From contig NZ_JOCT01000011.1 in assembly GCF_000717875.1 (NCBI RefSeq), positions 310,001-374,000 on the forward strand: a DNA stretch of 64,000 nt, written 5' to 3'. Positions 45,920 through 55,883 of this stretch are shown here, in pieces. How positions within the stretch are numbered: position 1 is the first letter of the stretch; every line of letters starts with the position of its first letter. Origin of the DNA: Streptomyces sp. NRRL S-455. Lineage in GTDB: Bacteria; Actinomycetota; Actinomycetes; Streptomycetales; Streptomycetaceae. The notes under the pieces are model-generated. The model was not told the DNA's origin and ran no database searches. It worked only from the letters and a program-made list of their open reading frames with translations. The position numbers were made by a program, and so were the translations under genes.

Positions 45920-46537
45920 TCACCGCGCCGTGAACGCCAGCTTCGCTCCGAGTGCCACGAAGGATCCGGCGAAGCCCCGCCGCAGCCACGCCATCACCCG
46001 CGGCCGGCCCACGACATGACGGCGCACCGACGCCGCCAGCACCCCGTACGCGGCGAACACGACGAAGGTCGCCAGCATGAACACACCGCCCAGCCCCGCC
46101 ATCCGCAGGACCGCGTGCGGCTCCCCGGGGCTCACGAACTGCGGCAGGAACGCGAAGAAGAAGATCGTCAGTTTCGGGTTGAGGATGTTGATCAGCACAC
46201 CCCGCACGATCACCCGCCGCGCCGGCAAGGGCGCCGACGCCCGCTCCTCCTCCACCACGAGCGCCTCCTTGTCCCGCACCGTCGCCCACGCCATGTACAG
46301 CAGGTAGGCGACACCGGCGTACTTCAGCACCTGGAAGGCGGTCGCGCTCGCGTGCAGCAGTGCGGCCACCCCGGTGACCGTGGCCAGCAGATGCGGCACG
46401 ATCCCGAGCGTGGACCCGACGGCCGCGACGACACTCGCACGCCGCCCCCGGGACAGCGCGGCGGCGAGGGTGTAGACGACGCCGGTGCCCGGGGTGGCCA
46501 CGACGACGAGGGTGGTCAGCAGAAAAGCGATGCTCAT
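45920..46537 (-). CDS. LysE/RhtB family amino-acid exporter
   Basis: A 205-aa membrane protein with about six hydrophobic helices. ATPGTGVVYTLAAALSRGRR near residue 15 is the LysE/RhtB signature, and NILNPKLTIFFFAFLPQFV the second conserved segment. The family exports amino acids or derivatives. ATG 46537 has AGGGTGAG upstream. Its 3' end borders a TetR-like stub, so a former neighbour may have been lost. Confidence 0.9.
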   Translation of the reverse strand: MSIAFLLTTLVVVATPGTGVVYTLAAALSRGRRASVVAAVGSTLGIVPHLLATVTGVAALLHASATAFQVLKYAGVAYLLYMAWATVRDKEALVVEEERASAPLPARRVIVRGVLINILNPKLTIFFFAFLPQFVSPGEPHAVLRMAGLGGVFMLATFVVFAAYGVLAASVRRHVVGRPRVMAWLRRGFAGSFVALGAKLAFTAR

Positions 46538-46620
46538 GCGCTCACCCTGGCGCCGCCCCGGGCGGGGAAACAGGGCCAATCGACGGCGGCCTTACAGGAC
46601 CAGTCAGGCCCCACAACGCG

Positions 46621-46656
46621 ACGGTGCCGGGCCCTCCGAAGAGGACCCGGCACCGT
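46621..46656 (-). terminator. Terminator of glyS
   Basis: A hairpin with 11-base outer arms ACGGTGCCGGG and CCCGGCACCGT, one mismatch, then CCTC/GAGG and a CGAA loop lies 18 bases beyond the glyS stop. It separates glyS from the LysE gene. Confidence 0.85.
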
Positions 46657-46673
46657 GGTACGGCAGACAGCGA

Positions 46674-48056
<1,383 letters not shown>

Positions 48057-48190
48057 GGTGCTCTCTTCATTACGACGACGGGCGACGAAGCGAGTTGCTT
48101 CCAGCGAATGCTTCAGGTTACCGGCGGGGACGCCCCCTCAATCAAATCGCTCCCCCTCCGTGGACCTCAAGGCCCTGCTCAGGCTCTTTG

Positions 48191-48228
48191 TTGACAACGG
48201 TTTCCATATTTGTTGAAAATGAGTGTCA
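48191..48228 (+). promoter_or_regulatory. Two Zur boxes over the znuA promoter
   Basis: TGACAACGGTTTCCA (48192-48206) and TGAAAATGAGTGTCA (48214-48228) both fit the 7-1-7 Zur operator pattern, the second better. TTGACA (48191-48196) is a perfect -35 box and TGAAAA (48214-48219) lies 17 bases on, so both boxes cover the promoter. Zur control of znuACB is established in S. coelicolor. Confidence 0.8.
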
Positions 48229-49190
48229 TGAACGTACGACGACGCCTCATACCCGCCGCCCTGGCCTCCGCTCTCGGCCTCGGCGCCCTGACCGCCTGCT
48301 CCAGCGACAGCGCGGCGACGGGCAACACGGACAAGTTCGACGTCGTCGCGTCGTTCTACCCGATGGCGTTCCTCGCCGAGCAGATCGGCGGCGACCACGC
48401 GAACGTCACCAGCCTGACCGAGCCCGGCCAGGAACCGCACGACCTGGAGATCAGCACCCAGCAGCGGGCGCAGCTCGAGGAGGCCGACGCGGCGCTCTAC
48501 CTCAAGGGCCTCCAGCCCGCCGTCGACGAGGCCGTCTCGCAGACCGGCATCAAGACGAAGATCGACGCGGCCACCCTGACCCACCTCGAGGACCACGGCA
48601 CCGGCGGCCACAGCCACGAGGGCGAGGAAGGCCACTCCGAGGAGACCTCCCCCGAGGAGGAGGAGCACGCCCGCGACCCGCACGTCTGGCTCGACCCGGT
48701 GAAGTACGCCGAGATCGCGCAGGGCGTCGGCAAGGCCTTCGAGAAGGCCGACCCCGACCACGCGGCCGACTACAAGAAGAACACCGAGGCCCTGGTCAAG
48801 AAACTGAACGGGCTGAACAGCGACTTCGAGAACGGCCTGAAGAACACCAAGACCAAGGTCTTCTTCACCAACCACGCCGCCTTCGGCTACCTCGCCGAGC
48901 GCTACGGCCTCACCCAGGAGGCCATCTCCGGCATGGACCCCGAGAGCGAGCCCAGCGCCGCCCGGGTCAAGGAGCTCCAGCAGGAGGCCAGGGCCGACGG
49001 CGTCACCACCGTCTTCTACGAGACACTGGTCTCCGACAAGACCGCGAAGACCCTCGCCCGGGACGCGAAGCTGAAGACGGACGTCCTCGACCCGCTCGAG
49101 GGCATCACCGACAAGTCCCGCGGCGACGACTACTTCCAGGTCATGGAATCCAACCTCAAGGCCCTCCGGACGGCCCTGGGAGCCAAGTGA
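48228..49190 (+). CDS. znuA: Zinc ABC transporter substrate-binding lipoprotein
   Basis: A 320-aa lipoprotein (lipobox LTAC, about residue 21-24) of the cluster 9 metal-binding family. It has VVASFYPMAFLAEQIGGD, EPHDLEI, a His/Glu-rich loop (HLEDHGTGGHSHEGEEGH) typical of zinc binders, DPHVWLDP and FFTNHAAFGYLAERYGL with metal-binding His. Three in-frame starts (48210, 48219, 48228) exist; the promoter position favours 48228 as a leaderless start. It is the first gene of znuACB-zur. Confidence 0.95.
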   Translation: MNVRRRLIPAALASALGLGALTACSSDSAATGNTDKFDVVASFYPMAFLAEQIGGDHANVTSLTEPGQEPHDLEISTQQRAQLEEADAALYLKGLQPAVDEAVSQTGIKTKIDAATLTHLEDHGTGGHSHEGEEGHSEETSPEEEEHARDPHVWLDPVKYAEIAQGVGKAFEKADPDHAADYKKNTEALVKKLNGLNSDFENGLKNTKTKVFFTNHAAFGYLAERYGLTQEAISGMDPESEPSAARVKELQQEARADGVTTVFYETLVSDKTAKTLARDAKLKTDVLDPLEGITDKSRGDDYFQVMESNLKALRTALGAK

Positions 49191-49210
49191 TCGACTCAAC
49201 GGAGGACGGC

Positions 49211-49978
49211 ATGACCGAGCCCGTCATATCCCTGCGCGGCGTCCGCGCGGACCTGGGCTCGCGCCCCGTCCTGCGTGGCATCGACCTCACCGTGCGGCGC
49301 GGCGAGGTCGTCGCCCTGCTCGGCGCGAACGGCTCCGGCAAGTCGACGGCCGTGCGCAGCGTCATCGGCCAGGTGCAGATCGGTTCCGGCGAGATCGAGC
49401 TGTTCGGCACGGACCGCAGGCGGTTCCGCGACTGGCAGCGGGTGGGCTACGTCCCGCAGCGCACCACGGCCGCCGGCGGGGTGCCGGCCACCGTGACCGA
49501 GGTGGTCTCCTCCGGCCGCCTGTCCCGGGCCCGCTTCGGCGTGCTGCGCAAGGCGGACCACGCGGCCGTACGGCGGGCCCTGGAGCTGGTCGGCATGGCG
49601 GACCGGGCCAAGGACTCGGTCGACGCCCTCTCCGGCGGCCAGCACCAGCGCGTCCTGATCGCGCGTGCCCTCGCCTCCGAACCCGAACTGCTGATCATGG
49701 ACGAGCCGATGGCCGGCGTCGACCTGGCCAGCCAGGAGGTGCTCGCGCACACGCTGCGGGAGCAGGTCGGCCAGGGCACGACCGTGCTGCTCGTGCTGCA
49801 CGAACTGGGCCCCCTGGAGCCGCTCATCGACCGGGCGGTCGTCCTGCGCGACGGCTGCGTCGTCCACGACGGCCCGCCCCCGAAGGCCGTCGGGCAGCAC
49901 GCCCTGCCCGGCCACGACCACGTGCACCCGCACGCACCCGCGGGCGCCGAACCCCTCCGCACGGGACTGCTGAGCTGA
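49211..49978 (+). CDS. znuC: Zinc ABC transporter ATP-binding protein
   Basis: A 255-aa ATPase with Walker A GANGSGKST, Q-loop VPQRTT, signature LSGGQHQR, Walker B ELLIMDEP and the H-loop His in VLHELG. The C-terminal tail is His-rich (HALPGHDHVHPHAP), suggesting zinc contact. ATG 49211 has GGAGG 5 bases upstream. The stop overlaps the znuB start as TGATG. Confidence 0.95.
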   Translation: MTEPVISLRGVRADLGSRPVLRGIDLTVRRGEVVALLGANGSGKSTAVRSVIGQVQIGSGEIELFGTDRRRFRDWQRVGYVPQRTTAAGGVPATVTEVVSSGRLSRARFGVLRKADHAAVRRALELVGMADRAKDSVDALSGGQHQRVLIARALASEPELLIMDEPMAGVDLASQEVLAHTLREQVGQGTTVLLVLHELGPLEPLIDRAVVLRDGCVVHDGPPPKAVGQHALPGHDHVHPHAPAGAEPLRTGLLS

Positions 49979-50874
49979 TGGACATCCTCGACTACGCCTT
50001 CATGCAGCGGGCCCTGCTCGCCGCCGTCCTGGTCGGCATCACCGCCCCCGCGGTGGGGATCTACCTGGTCCAGCGCCGCCAGGCCCTGATGGGCGACGGC
50101 ATCGGCCACGTCGCGATGACCGGCGTCGGCCTCGGCTTCCTGCTGACCTGGTCCCCGGTGTGGATGGCGGCCCTGGTCTCCATCCTCGGCGCGGTCCTCA
50201 TGGAGCTGATCCGCTGGTACGGCAGGACCCGCGGCGACATCGCCCTCGCGATGCTGTTCTACGGCGGCATGGCCGGCGGTGTGATGTTCATCAACCTCGC
50301 GCCGACCGGCTCCAACGCCAACCTGACGTCGTACCTGTTCGGCTCCCTGTCGACGGTGTCCGAGTCGGACGTCACGGCGATCTGCGTGCTGGCCGCCTTC
50401 GTCGTCCTGGTCACCCTCGGCCTGCGCCGGCAGCTGTTCGCCGTCAGCCAGGACGAGGAGTTCGCCCGGGTGACGGGCCTGCCGGTGCGCGCCCTGAACC
50501 TGCTGACGGCGGTCACCGCGGCCGTCACGGTGACCGTGGCGATGCGCGTGGTCGGCCTGCTGCTGATCAGCGCGCTGATGGTGGTGCCGGTCGCGGCCGC
50601 CCAGCAGATCGGCCGCAGCTTCGCCGTCACCTTCGTGATCGCCGTCGCGATCGGCGTGAGCGTGACGATCGGCGGCACGGTCACCTCGTACTACCAGGAC
50701 GTGCCGCCCGGCGCGACGATCGTGCTGCTGACCATCGGCGCCTTCATCGTGCTGACGGCGCTCGCCGCCCCGCTGGCCCGCCGCCGCGCCCGGTCCGCCG
50801 CGCACGGCACGACGGACCCGGCGGAGTGCGCTATTCCGGGCACCCGGGAAACGTCCGACGAAGTCGGCGTCTGA
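49978..50874 (+). CDS. znuB: Zinc ABC transporter permease
   Basis: A 298-aa permease of the ABC-3 family with about eight membrane helices. MQRALLAAVLVGITAPAVGIYLVQRRQALMGDGIGH at the start and the conserved EFARVTGLPVRALN region before helix 6 are typical. It overlaps znuC by one base, and forms the membrane channel of the ZnuABC complex. Confidence 0.95.
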   Translation: MDILDYAFMQRALLAAVLVGITAPAVGIYLVQRRQALMGDGIGHVAMTGVGLGFLLTWSPVWMAALVSILGAVLMELIRWYGRTRGDIALAMLFYGGMAGGVMFINLAPTGSNANLTSYLFGSLSTVSESDVTAICVLAAFVVLVTLGLRRQLFAVSQDEEFARVTGLPVRALNLLTAVTAAVTVTVAMRVVGLLLISALMVVPVAAAQQIGRSFAVTFVIAVAIGVSVTIGGTVTSYYQDVPPGATIVLLTIGAFIVLTALAAPLARRRARSAAHGTTDPAECAIPGTRETSDEVGV

Positions 50875-50900
50875 CCGCCCCCACCCCGGACTGGCACAAT
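50871..50900 (+). promoter_or_regulatory. Candidate zur promoter
   Basis: CTGACC (50871-50876) and CACAAT (50895-50900) are spaced 18 bases and overlap the end of znuB. Transcription would begin near 50907, about 26 bases before the zur start. zur could thus be expressed apart from znuACB. Confidence 0.45.
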
Positions 50901-50932
50901 GGCCCGGGCAAGGCAGACGTGAGGAGGCAACG

Positions 50933-51358
50933 GTGACGACCGCTGGACCGTCCGTGAAGGGCCGCGCCACCAAGCAGCGGGCCGCTGTGGCGGCGGCCCT
51001 GCAGGAGGTCGACGAGTTCCGCAGCGCGCAGGAACTGCACGACATGCTCAAGCACAAGGGCGACTCGGTCGGGCTCACCACGGTCTACCGCACCCTCCAG
51101 TCCCTCGCCGACGCCGGCGAGGTCGACGTCCTGCGCACCGCCGACGGCGAGTCCGTCTACCGCCGCTGCTCCACCGACGACCATCACCACCACCTGGTGT
51201 GCCGCGGCTGCGGCAAGGCCGTCGAGGTGGAGGGCCCGGCCGTGGAGAAGTGGGCGGAGTCCATCGCCGCCGAGCACGGCTATGTGAACGTGGCCCACAC
51301 GGTGGAGATCTTCGGCACGTGCGCGGACTGCGCGGCGGCAGCGAAGTCAGACAGCTAG
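50933..51358 (+). CDS. zur: Zinc uptake regulator Zur
   Basis: A 141-aa Fur-family repressor. The winged helix has GLTTVYRTLQSLADAGEVD; the metal sites include DDHHHHLVCRGCG and CADC, the latter four Cys forming the structural zinc site. GTG 50933 follows GAGGAGG. With zinc bound it represses znuACB through the boxes at 48191-48228. Position after znuB fits autoregulation or coupling to zinc status. Confidence 0.95.
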   Translation: MTTAGPSVKGRATKQRAAVAAALQEVDEFRSAQELHDMLKHKGDSVGLTTVYRTLQSLADAGEVDVLRTADGESVYRRCSTDDHHHHLVCRGCGKAVEVEGPAVEKWAESIAAEHGYVNVAHTVEIFGTCADCAAAAKSDS

Positions 51359-51386
51359 GAAGCCAGGAAGCCGGCAACAACTGGCA

Positions 51387-51420
51387 CGGCCCGGCTGCCA
51401 CGGAAGGGGCCGCCGGGCCG
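51387..51420. terminator. Possible terminator between zur and uppS
   Basis: Arms CGGCCCGG (51387-51394) and CCGGGCCG (51413-51420) with an 18-base loop lie between the convergent zur and uppS stop codons. The stem is short, so support is moderate. Confidence 0.4.
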
Positions 51421-51441
51421 AGTGAGGTCGGTGAGTGTGGC

Positions 51442-52275
51442 CTACTGCTGCTTGCCCTCCATGGCCAGCAGCTCCTCGTTCGGGATGGCACCGCCGAACC
51501 GCCGGTCCCGGGAGGCGAACTCCAGGCACGCCCGCCACAGGTCACGCCGGTCGAAGTCCGGCCACAGCACGTCCTGGAAGACCATCTCGGCGTAGGCGCT
51601 CTGCCAGAGCAGGTAGTTGGAGGTGCGCTGCTCGCCGCTGGGACGCAGGAACAGGTCGACGTCCGGCATGTCCGGGTAGTACATGTACTTCGCGAAGGTC
51701 TTCTCGTTGACCTTGGACGGGTCGAGCTTCCCGCTCTTCACGTCCTCGGCCAGCGCCTGCGCCGCGTCGGCGATCTCGGCCCGCCCCCCGTAGTTCATGC
51801 AGAAGTACAGCGTGAGCCGGTCGTTCCCCTTGGTCTGCTCCTGGGCGATCTGGAGCTCCTTGGCGACCGAGCGCCACAGCTTGGGCATACGGCCCACCCA
51901 GCGCACCCGGATGCCCAGCTCGTCGAGCTGGTCGCGGGTCTTGCGGATGAAGTCCCGGTTGAAGTTCATCAGGAAGCGCACCTCGTCCGGCGACCGCTTC
52001 CAGTTCTCCGTGGAGAAGGCGTACAGGGAGATGGCGCCGACGCCCATCTCGATGCCGCCCTGGAGCACGTCGAGCACCCGCTCGGCGCCGACCTTGTGCC
52101 CCTCGGTGCGCGGCAGCCCCCGGTCCTTGGCCCACCGCCCGTTGCCGTCCATGACGATCGCCACATGCTTGGGCACGAGCTCCGCGGGGAGCTTCGGCGG
52201 CCGCGCGCCGGACGGGTGCGGCTCCGGCGTCCTGTAGTCCGGGCGCTGCCGCCCCAGGATCCCGCGTACGGCCAT
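51442..52275 (-). CDS. uppS: Undecaprenyl diphosphate synthase (cis-prenyltransferase)
   Basis: A 277-aa cis-prenyltransferase making long-chain polyprenyl diphosphate, the lipid carrier for cell-wall synthesis. [14 protein letters not shown] carries catalytic Asp43; [53 protein letters not shown] and [13 protein letters not shown] are the remaining conserved regions. It lies 73 bp after recO on the same strand and is probably cotranscribed. Confidence 0.96.
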   Translation of the reverse strand: MAVRGILGRQRPDYRTPEPHPSGARPPKLPAELVPKHVAIVMDGNGRWAKDRGLPRTEGHKVGAERVLDVLQGGIEMGVGAISLYAFSTENWKRSPDEVRFLMNFNRDFIRKTRDQLDELGIRVRWVGRMPKLWRSVAKELQIAQEQTKGNDRLTLYFCMNYGGRAEIADAAQALAEDVKSGKLDPSKVNEKTFAKYMYYPDMPDVDLFLRPSGEQRTSNYLLWQSAYAEMVFQDVLWPDFDRRDLWRACLEFASRDRRFGGAIPNEELLAMEGKQQ

Positions 52276-52302
52276 GTGTGTCTCGTCTCCTCGTGCTCGC
52301 TT

Positions 52303-52350
52303 GCTTCTGTGCAGCTCTGCTTCTCTGCAGCTCTGTTTGCCTGCTGCTCT
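52303..52350. repeat. Three 16-bp tandem repeats between recO and uppS
   Basis: GCTTCTGTGCAGCTCT (52303-52318), GCTTCTCTGCAGCTCT (52319-52334) and the diverged GTTTGCCTGCTGCTCT (52335-52350) fill the leader upstream of uppS and touch the recO stop codon. Confidence 0.75.
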
Positions 52351-53095
52351 ACTTCTCGACGTAGCGCAGGGAGCGCAGCCCGCGCTCCATGTGCCAGTGC
52401 AGATACGCCGACACCAGCCCGCTGCCCTCCCGGACGTACCGCGCCTCGCAGGCGTCCGCGGTCTCCCAGTCTCCCGTAAGCAGCGCCCCGAGGAGTTGCA
52501 GGGCCTGGGGCGAGGGTACGACGCTGCCGGGCACCCGGCAGTCCACGCAGACGGAACCGCCCGACGCGACCGAGAAGAACCGGTTGGGTCCGGGCATGCC
52601 GCACTTGGCGCAGTCACTGAAGCTCGGGGCGTACCCGTTGACGGCGAGGGACCGCAGCAGGAACGCGTCGAGCACGAGATGCGGCGCGTGCTCGCCCCGG
52701 GAGAGGGTCCGCAGCCCGCCGACGAGCAGCAGGTACTGCTGGACGGCCGGCTCCCCCTCGTGGTCGGTGAACCGCTCGGCGGTCTCCAGCATCGCGGTCC
52801 CCGCGGTGTACCGGGCGTAGTCGCTGACGATCCCGCCACCGTAGGGTGCGATCGTCTCACTCTGCGTGCACAGCGGCAGCCCGCGTCCGACGAGCTCGCT
52901 CCCCTTCGCGAAGAACTGCACGTCGACGTGGGAGAACGGTTCGAGGCGGGCGCCGAACTTGGACTTCGTCCGGCGCACCCCCCGGGCCACCGCCCGTACC
53001 CGGCCGTGACCGCGAGTGAGCAGCGTGATGATCCGGTCCGCCTCACCCAGCTTCTGGGTGCGCAGCACGATGCCGTCGTCGCGGAACAGACTCAT
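52349..53095 (-). CDS. recO: DNA repair protein RecO
   Basis: A 248-aa recombination mediator. The OB-fold start [22 protein letters not shown] is diagnostic; [20 protein letters not shown] follows, and a C-terminal zinc site has [10 protein letters not shown] and VCVDC. It loads RecA together with RecR. It is 26 bp downstream of a small gene pair and upstream of uppS on the same strand. Confidence 0.95.
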   Translation of the reverse strand: MSLFRDDGIVLRTQKLGEADRIITLLTRGHGRVRAVARGVRRTKSKFGARLEPFSHVDVQFFAKGSELVGRGLPLCTQSETIAPYGGGIVSDYARYTAGTAMLETAERFTDHEGEPAVQQYLLLVGGLRTLSRGEHAPHLVLDAFLLRSLAVNGYAPSFSDCAKCGMPGPNRFFSVASGGSVCVDCRVPGSVVPSPQALQLLGALLTGDWETADACEARYVREGSGLVSAYLHWHMERGLRSLRYVEK

Positions 53096-53121
53096 GGCGC
53101 CATTCTCGCAGGGCCGTCACG

Positions 53122-53337
53122 TCAAGGGACCTCGCCCCTGCTGCGAGCGTTGGCGTACGCGGTCGCCGCGCGCAGCCGCTCCGCCGGGGTGGCCTGCCGG
53201 ACGGCACCGGGGTCGACGTCCCACTCCCTGCCGCCCCCGTGCGGCCTTAACTGCACATAGGGCCCCTCATGCCCCATGACGATGCCGACCCGTCCACTGC
53301 TCATGTCCACGACGTACACGCCGACCGGGGGCTTCAC
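53122..53337 (-). CDS. Small hypothetical protein, partner B
   Basis: A 71-aa protein starting at GTG, which overlaps the preceding stop (GTGA). KPPVGVYVVDMSSGRVGIVM and GREWDVDPGAVRQATPAERL suggest a compact beta-fold binding domain with an alpha tail. It resembles small Streptomyces proteins that accompany XRE/DUF397 regulators; no function is known to me. Confidence 0.65.
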   Translation of the reverse strand: MKPPVGVYVVDMSSGRVGIVMGHEGPYVQLRPHGGGREWDVDPGAVRQATPAERLRAATAYANARSRGEVP

Positions 53338-53540
53338 CGCAGCACCGCCGCGAGCCGACGTGCGGTCTCGACGGAACACCGGCCCAATTCCACGAGCGGG
53401 CAGGGCACTTCCCGCGCAAGACTCACCGGGTCGACTCCCAGTGACGGCAGGACAATTCCTGCCTTGGCGAGTTCTGCCCGCAATTCTTTCACCGCGTCCT
53501 CCGCTTCTTCGACACAGAGCGCCGAGTGTCGTGCCTCCAC
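53334..53540 (-). CDS. Small hypothetical protein, partner A
   Basis: A 68-aa helical protein starting at GTG behind AAGGGGGAG. EEAEDAVKELRAELAKAG and LVELGRCSVETARRLAAVLR are its main features. Such proteins are commonly found divergent from XRE/DUF5753 and DUF397 genes in Streptomyces. It may be a target of the frameshifted regulator at 53657. Confidence 0.65.
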   Translation of the reverse strand: MEARHSALCVEEAEDAVKELRAELAKAGIVLPSLGVDPVSLAREVPCPLVELGRCSVETARRLAAVLR

Positions 53541-53656
53541 CGTGCTCCCCTTCCTCTTCCGGTTTTACTCTTCGTGTCTCCACGATGACGCTCCGCGCCT
53601 ACACTCGGGAGGGGGCTGAGCCCTACAACTACGGTGCAGCGCAAAGGGGTCCGGTA

Positions 53657-54486
53657 ATGGCCAACGGTTCTCGGCAGGCGGCGTGGGAGTTCTTCGGCAC
53701 GGAACTGAAACGACGGAGGGAGGACACCGGCCTCACCCAGGTGGAGCTGGGCTCCCGGGTGTTCGTCTCCGGCGGCTACATCGGCCAGTTCGAACAGGCC
53801 ATTCGCAAACCACAGTTGGATGTGGCCCAGCGGATCGACGGGGTGCTGCAAACCGGCGGTATTTTCGAGCGGTTGTGCAGGAAGCTGATTGACGACAAGC
53901 GGTATGCGGAGTATTTCGCCGGGTTGTGGAGCTGGAGAGGCAGGCCACGGCGATCTGCGAGTTCGAACCGACCGTCGTGCCGGGGCTCCTCCAAACACCG
54001 GCGTACACAAGAGCTCTCACTCTGGCGACGCATCCATTCGCGACGGACGAGTTCATCGAGGAGCGAGTCGCCGCCCGCGTGGAACGCGCCCAGATCCTCA
54101 GTGGCACTACCAGGCCGGTGTATTGGGTGGTGGTCCACGAGACCGTACTGCGCGTACCGGTAGGCGGGCCGGACGTCACGGCCCGGGCTCTCGACCACAT
54201 GGCCGACCTCGCGGACGCGCACAAGGTGGTGCTGCAGGTGCTTCCGTTCTCCGCAGGGGCCCCTGCCAACAACGGCTCGCTACGGCTCATGGAGTTCGAG
54301 GACGCGCCGCCGGTCGCCTATACAGAGACCTCGTTCTCAGGGACGTTGGTCGACGATCCGGCCATGGTGAAGCGTGCGGAGCGCGCCTACGATCTGCTCA
54401 GGGGCGCCGCACTGTCGCCGGAGGCGTCCCTCGCCCTGGTCCGATCGGCGGCTGAGGACTTCAGACGATGCGCGAGTACGACCTGA
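53657..54486 (+). pseudogene. XRE/DUF5753 regulator, broken by a single-base frameshift
   Basis: From ATG 53657 (AAGGGG upstream) the frame encodes a helix-turn-helix (GLTQVELGSRVFVSGGYIG) and the start of the DUF5753 domain up to DKRYAEYFAG. There the frame is lost: the next codons read LWSWRGR, whereas the +1 frame reads VVELERQATAICEFEPTVVP and continues the domain to 54486. The expected sequence would carry one more G at about 53917-53922 in a GGG run. Thus a one-base deletion, or a sequencing error, splits the gene. The full product would be about 276 aa. DUF397 follows, its usual partner. Confidence 0.85.
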
Positions 54487-54677
54487 GCAACGCCCGCTGG
54501 CGCAAGAGCAGCTACAGCAACGGCGACGGCGGCAACTGCGTCGAAGTCGCCGACGGAACCCCCGGGTTGGTCCCCGTCCGGGACAGCAAGCTGACACCCG
54601 ACGGCGGACCCGTACTCCTGGTCGGGTCGGATGCCTGGAGGGCGTTCATACGCACGGTCGGGGCCGCCCGCTTCTGA
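54468..54677 (+). CDS. DUF397 domain protein
   Basis: A 69-aa protein with ARWRKSSYSNGDGGNCVEVA and VPVRDSKLTPDGGPVLLV, the DUF397 signature. The ATG lies 19 bases inside the regulator's 3' end. DUF397 proteins act with XRE/DUF5753 regulators, in some cases as an antagonist pair affecting development and antibiotic production. Here the partner gene is interrupted. Confidence 0.92.
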   Translation: MREYDLSNARWRKSSYSNGDGGNCVEVADGTPGLVPVRDSKLTPDGGPVLLVGSDAWRAFIRTVGAARF

Positions 54678-54685
54678 GTCAGTGT

Positions 54686-54774
54686 CGTGCTTCCGCGAGC
54701 CGAGTAAAGGGCGCTGCGCGCCGACTGCGCCGCTGGCCCTGCGGGCCACCCTTGACTCGGCCCACGGAAGCACG
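54686..54774. repeat. 89-bp hairpin element, copy A
   Basis: Terminal inverted repeats of 26 bases (54686-54711 and 54749-54774) match at 23 positions. They begin CGTGCTTCCG and end at AAAGGG. The 37-base core is G+C-rich and is homologous to the core of copy B (55608-55696) read in the opposite direction. The element starts 9 bases after the DUF397 stop. Confidence 0.9.
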
Positions 54775-54854
54775 GTGAAGAAGCGAACGAACGGCCCGGA
54801 AGAACGGGTGGCCAGGGACACAGGCCCTCAGGCCAACTGTGTGGCCGCTCGGCG

Positions 54855-55322
54855 ATGATGCGGGATGATCCACCCGTGGACACGGAGGCATGGGGCATGC
54901 GCCCGGCGGAGCAGTCGGACGTCGAGGCGATAGCGGAGCTGCGGGCGGTGGTGATGCGCCCTGACCTGGAGCGGTTGGGCCGCTACGACGAGCACCGGGT
55001 CAGGCAGCGCCTGCGCGACGGTTTCTCGCCCCGGCACACGTCGATCATCACGACCAACGGCACCTTCGCGGGCAGTGTCACACTGCGCCCGTCCGACGAC
55101 GCCCACTGGCTGGAGCACTTCTATCTCGCCCCGGAGGTCCAAGGCCGAGGCCTCGGCTCGGCAGTCCTCCGCACCCTCCTCACCAGGACGGACACCACCG
55201 GCGACCCCGTCCGCCTGAACGTCCTCCAGGGCAGCCCGGCCCGCCGCCTCTACGAACGCCACGGTTTCGTGATCGAAACCCAGGACCCGGTCGACATCTT
55301 CATGCTCCGCCTCCCCTCGTGA
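54855..55322 (+). CDS. GNAT-family acetyltransferase
   Basis: A 155-aa acetyltransferase. YLAPEVQGRGLGSAVLRTLL is the acetyl-CoA-binding segment, followed by NVLQGSPARRLYERHGF. The start is uncertain: ATG 54855, ATG 54858 or GTG 54876, none with a clear binding site. Substrate unknown. It is flanked by two inverted copies of the 89-bp hairpin element. Confidence 0.88.
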   Translation: MMRDDPPVDTEAWGMRPAEQSDVEAIAELRAVVMRPDLERLGRYDEHRVRQRLRDGFSPRHTSIITTNGTFAGSVTLRPSDDAHWLEHFYLAPEVQGRGLGSAVLRTLLTRTDTTGDPVRLNVLQGSPARRLYERHGFVIETQDPVDIFMLRLPS

Positions 55323-55843
55323 CCCGGCCGGGCCGAGGCGCCTGACGAACCCGCAAGTGGAGCAACTGGGCCACCCCAACCCGCCATCTACAGGCCACCG
55401 CTGTCCCAAACGCTCCACTCTTCGCCGCCTCACCCCACACCCACCCCACACCACCCCACCTCGGAACACACCGTCAGCCGCCGAGACCAGCCGGCGTGCA
55501 TGCGAGGCGCGGCCGCGCCCGTCCACGCCGGTCAGCGACGTAACGGGCCGTAGACGCGGTCAGACCTCGGCCACCCGCCTTTCCGGGCCGTCCGCTCGCT
55601 TCTCTCCCGTGATTCCGTGAGCCGAGTCAAGGGTCGGCCGGAGGCCGATCGGCGAAGCCGACGCGCAGCGCCCTTTACTCGGCTCACGGAATCACGACAC
55701 TGGCCAGGAAGCGGGCGGCCCGGCAGCAGCGCCCCGAGGGACAAACGGGGTGGGGGTAAACCCCCTGTTGTTTACGGGAGTTGGCCGGATATGGCGTGAA
55801 GTCGGGGAGTGGGAGAGTCGACAGGCTCATCCCTTGGCTTCCT
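55323..55843. other. Gene-free gap
   Basis: Beyond the second hairpin element, this stretch of about 520 bp shows no gene. The first part (55340-55500) is CA-rich, with several CCACCCCA-like runs. A 14-bp palindrome GGGGGT-AA-ACCCCC lies at 55752-55765, near the right end of the TnpB element. Confidence 0.5.
55608..55696. repeat. 89-bp hairpin element, copy B
   Basis: Terminal arms 55608-55633 and 55671-55696 match at 25 of 26 positions. The arms start CGTGATTCCG and include GCCGAGT(C/A)AAGGG. The copy is inverted relative to copy A, so the two flank the GNAT gene as a long-range inverted pair. Confidence 0.9.
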
Positions 55844-55883
55844 CCCCCTCGTGAACGAGGGGGATTCCTACGGCTCGCGCCGT
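55844..55883 (-). ncRNA. Candidate right-end (omega) RNA scaffold of tnpB element
   Basis: On the minus strand, the stop codon is followed by CCCCCTC-GTTCAC-GAGGGGG and then GAGGAAGCC, and it is preceded by ACGGC-GCGA-GCCGT. Such 3'-end hairpins belong to the guide RNA of TnpB elements. The guide would lie just downstream (towards 55830). Assignment rests on position and shape. Confidence 0.55.
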
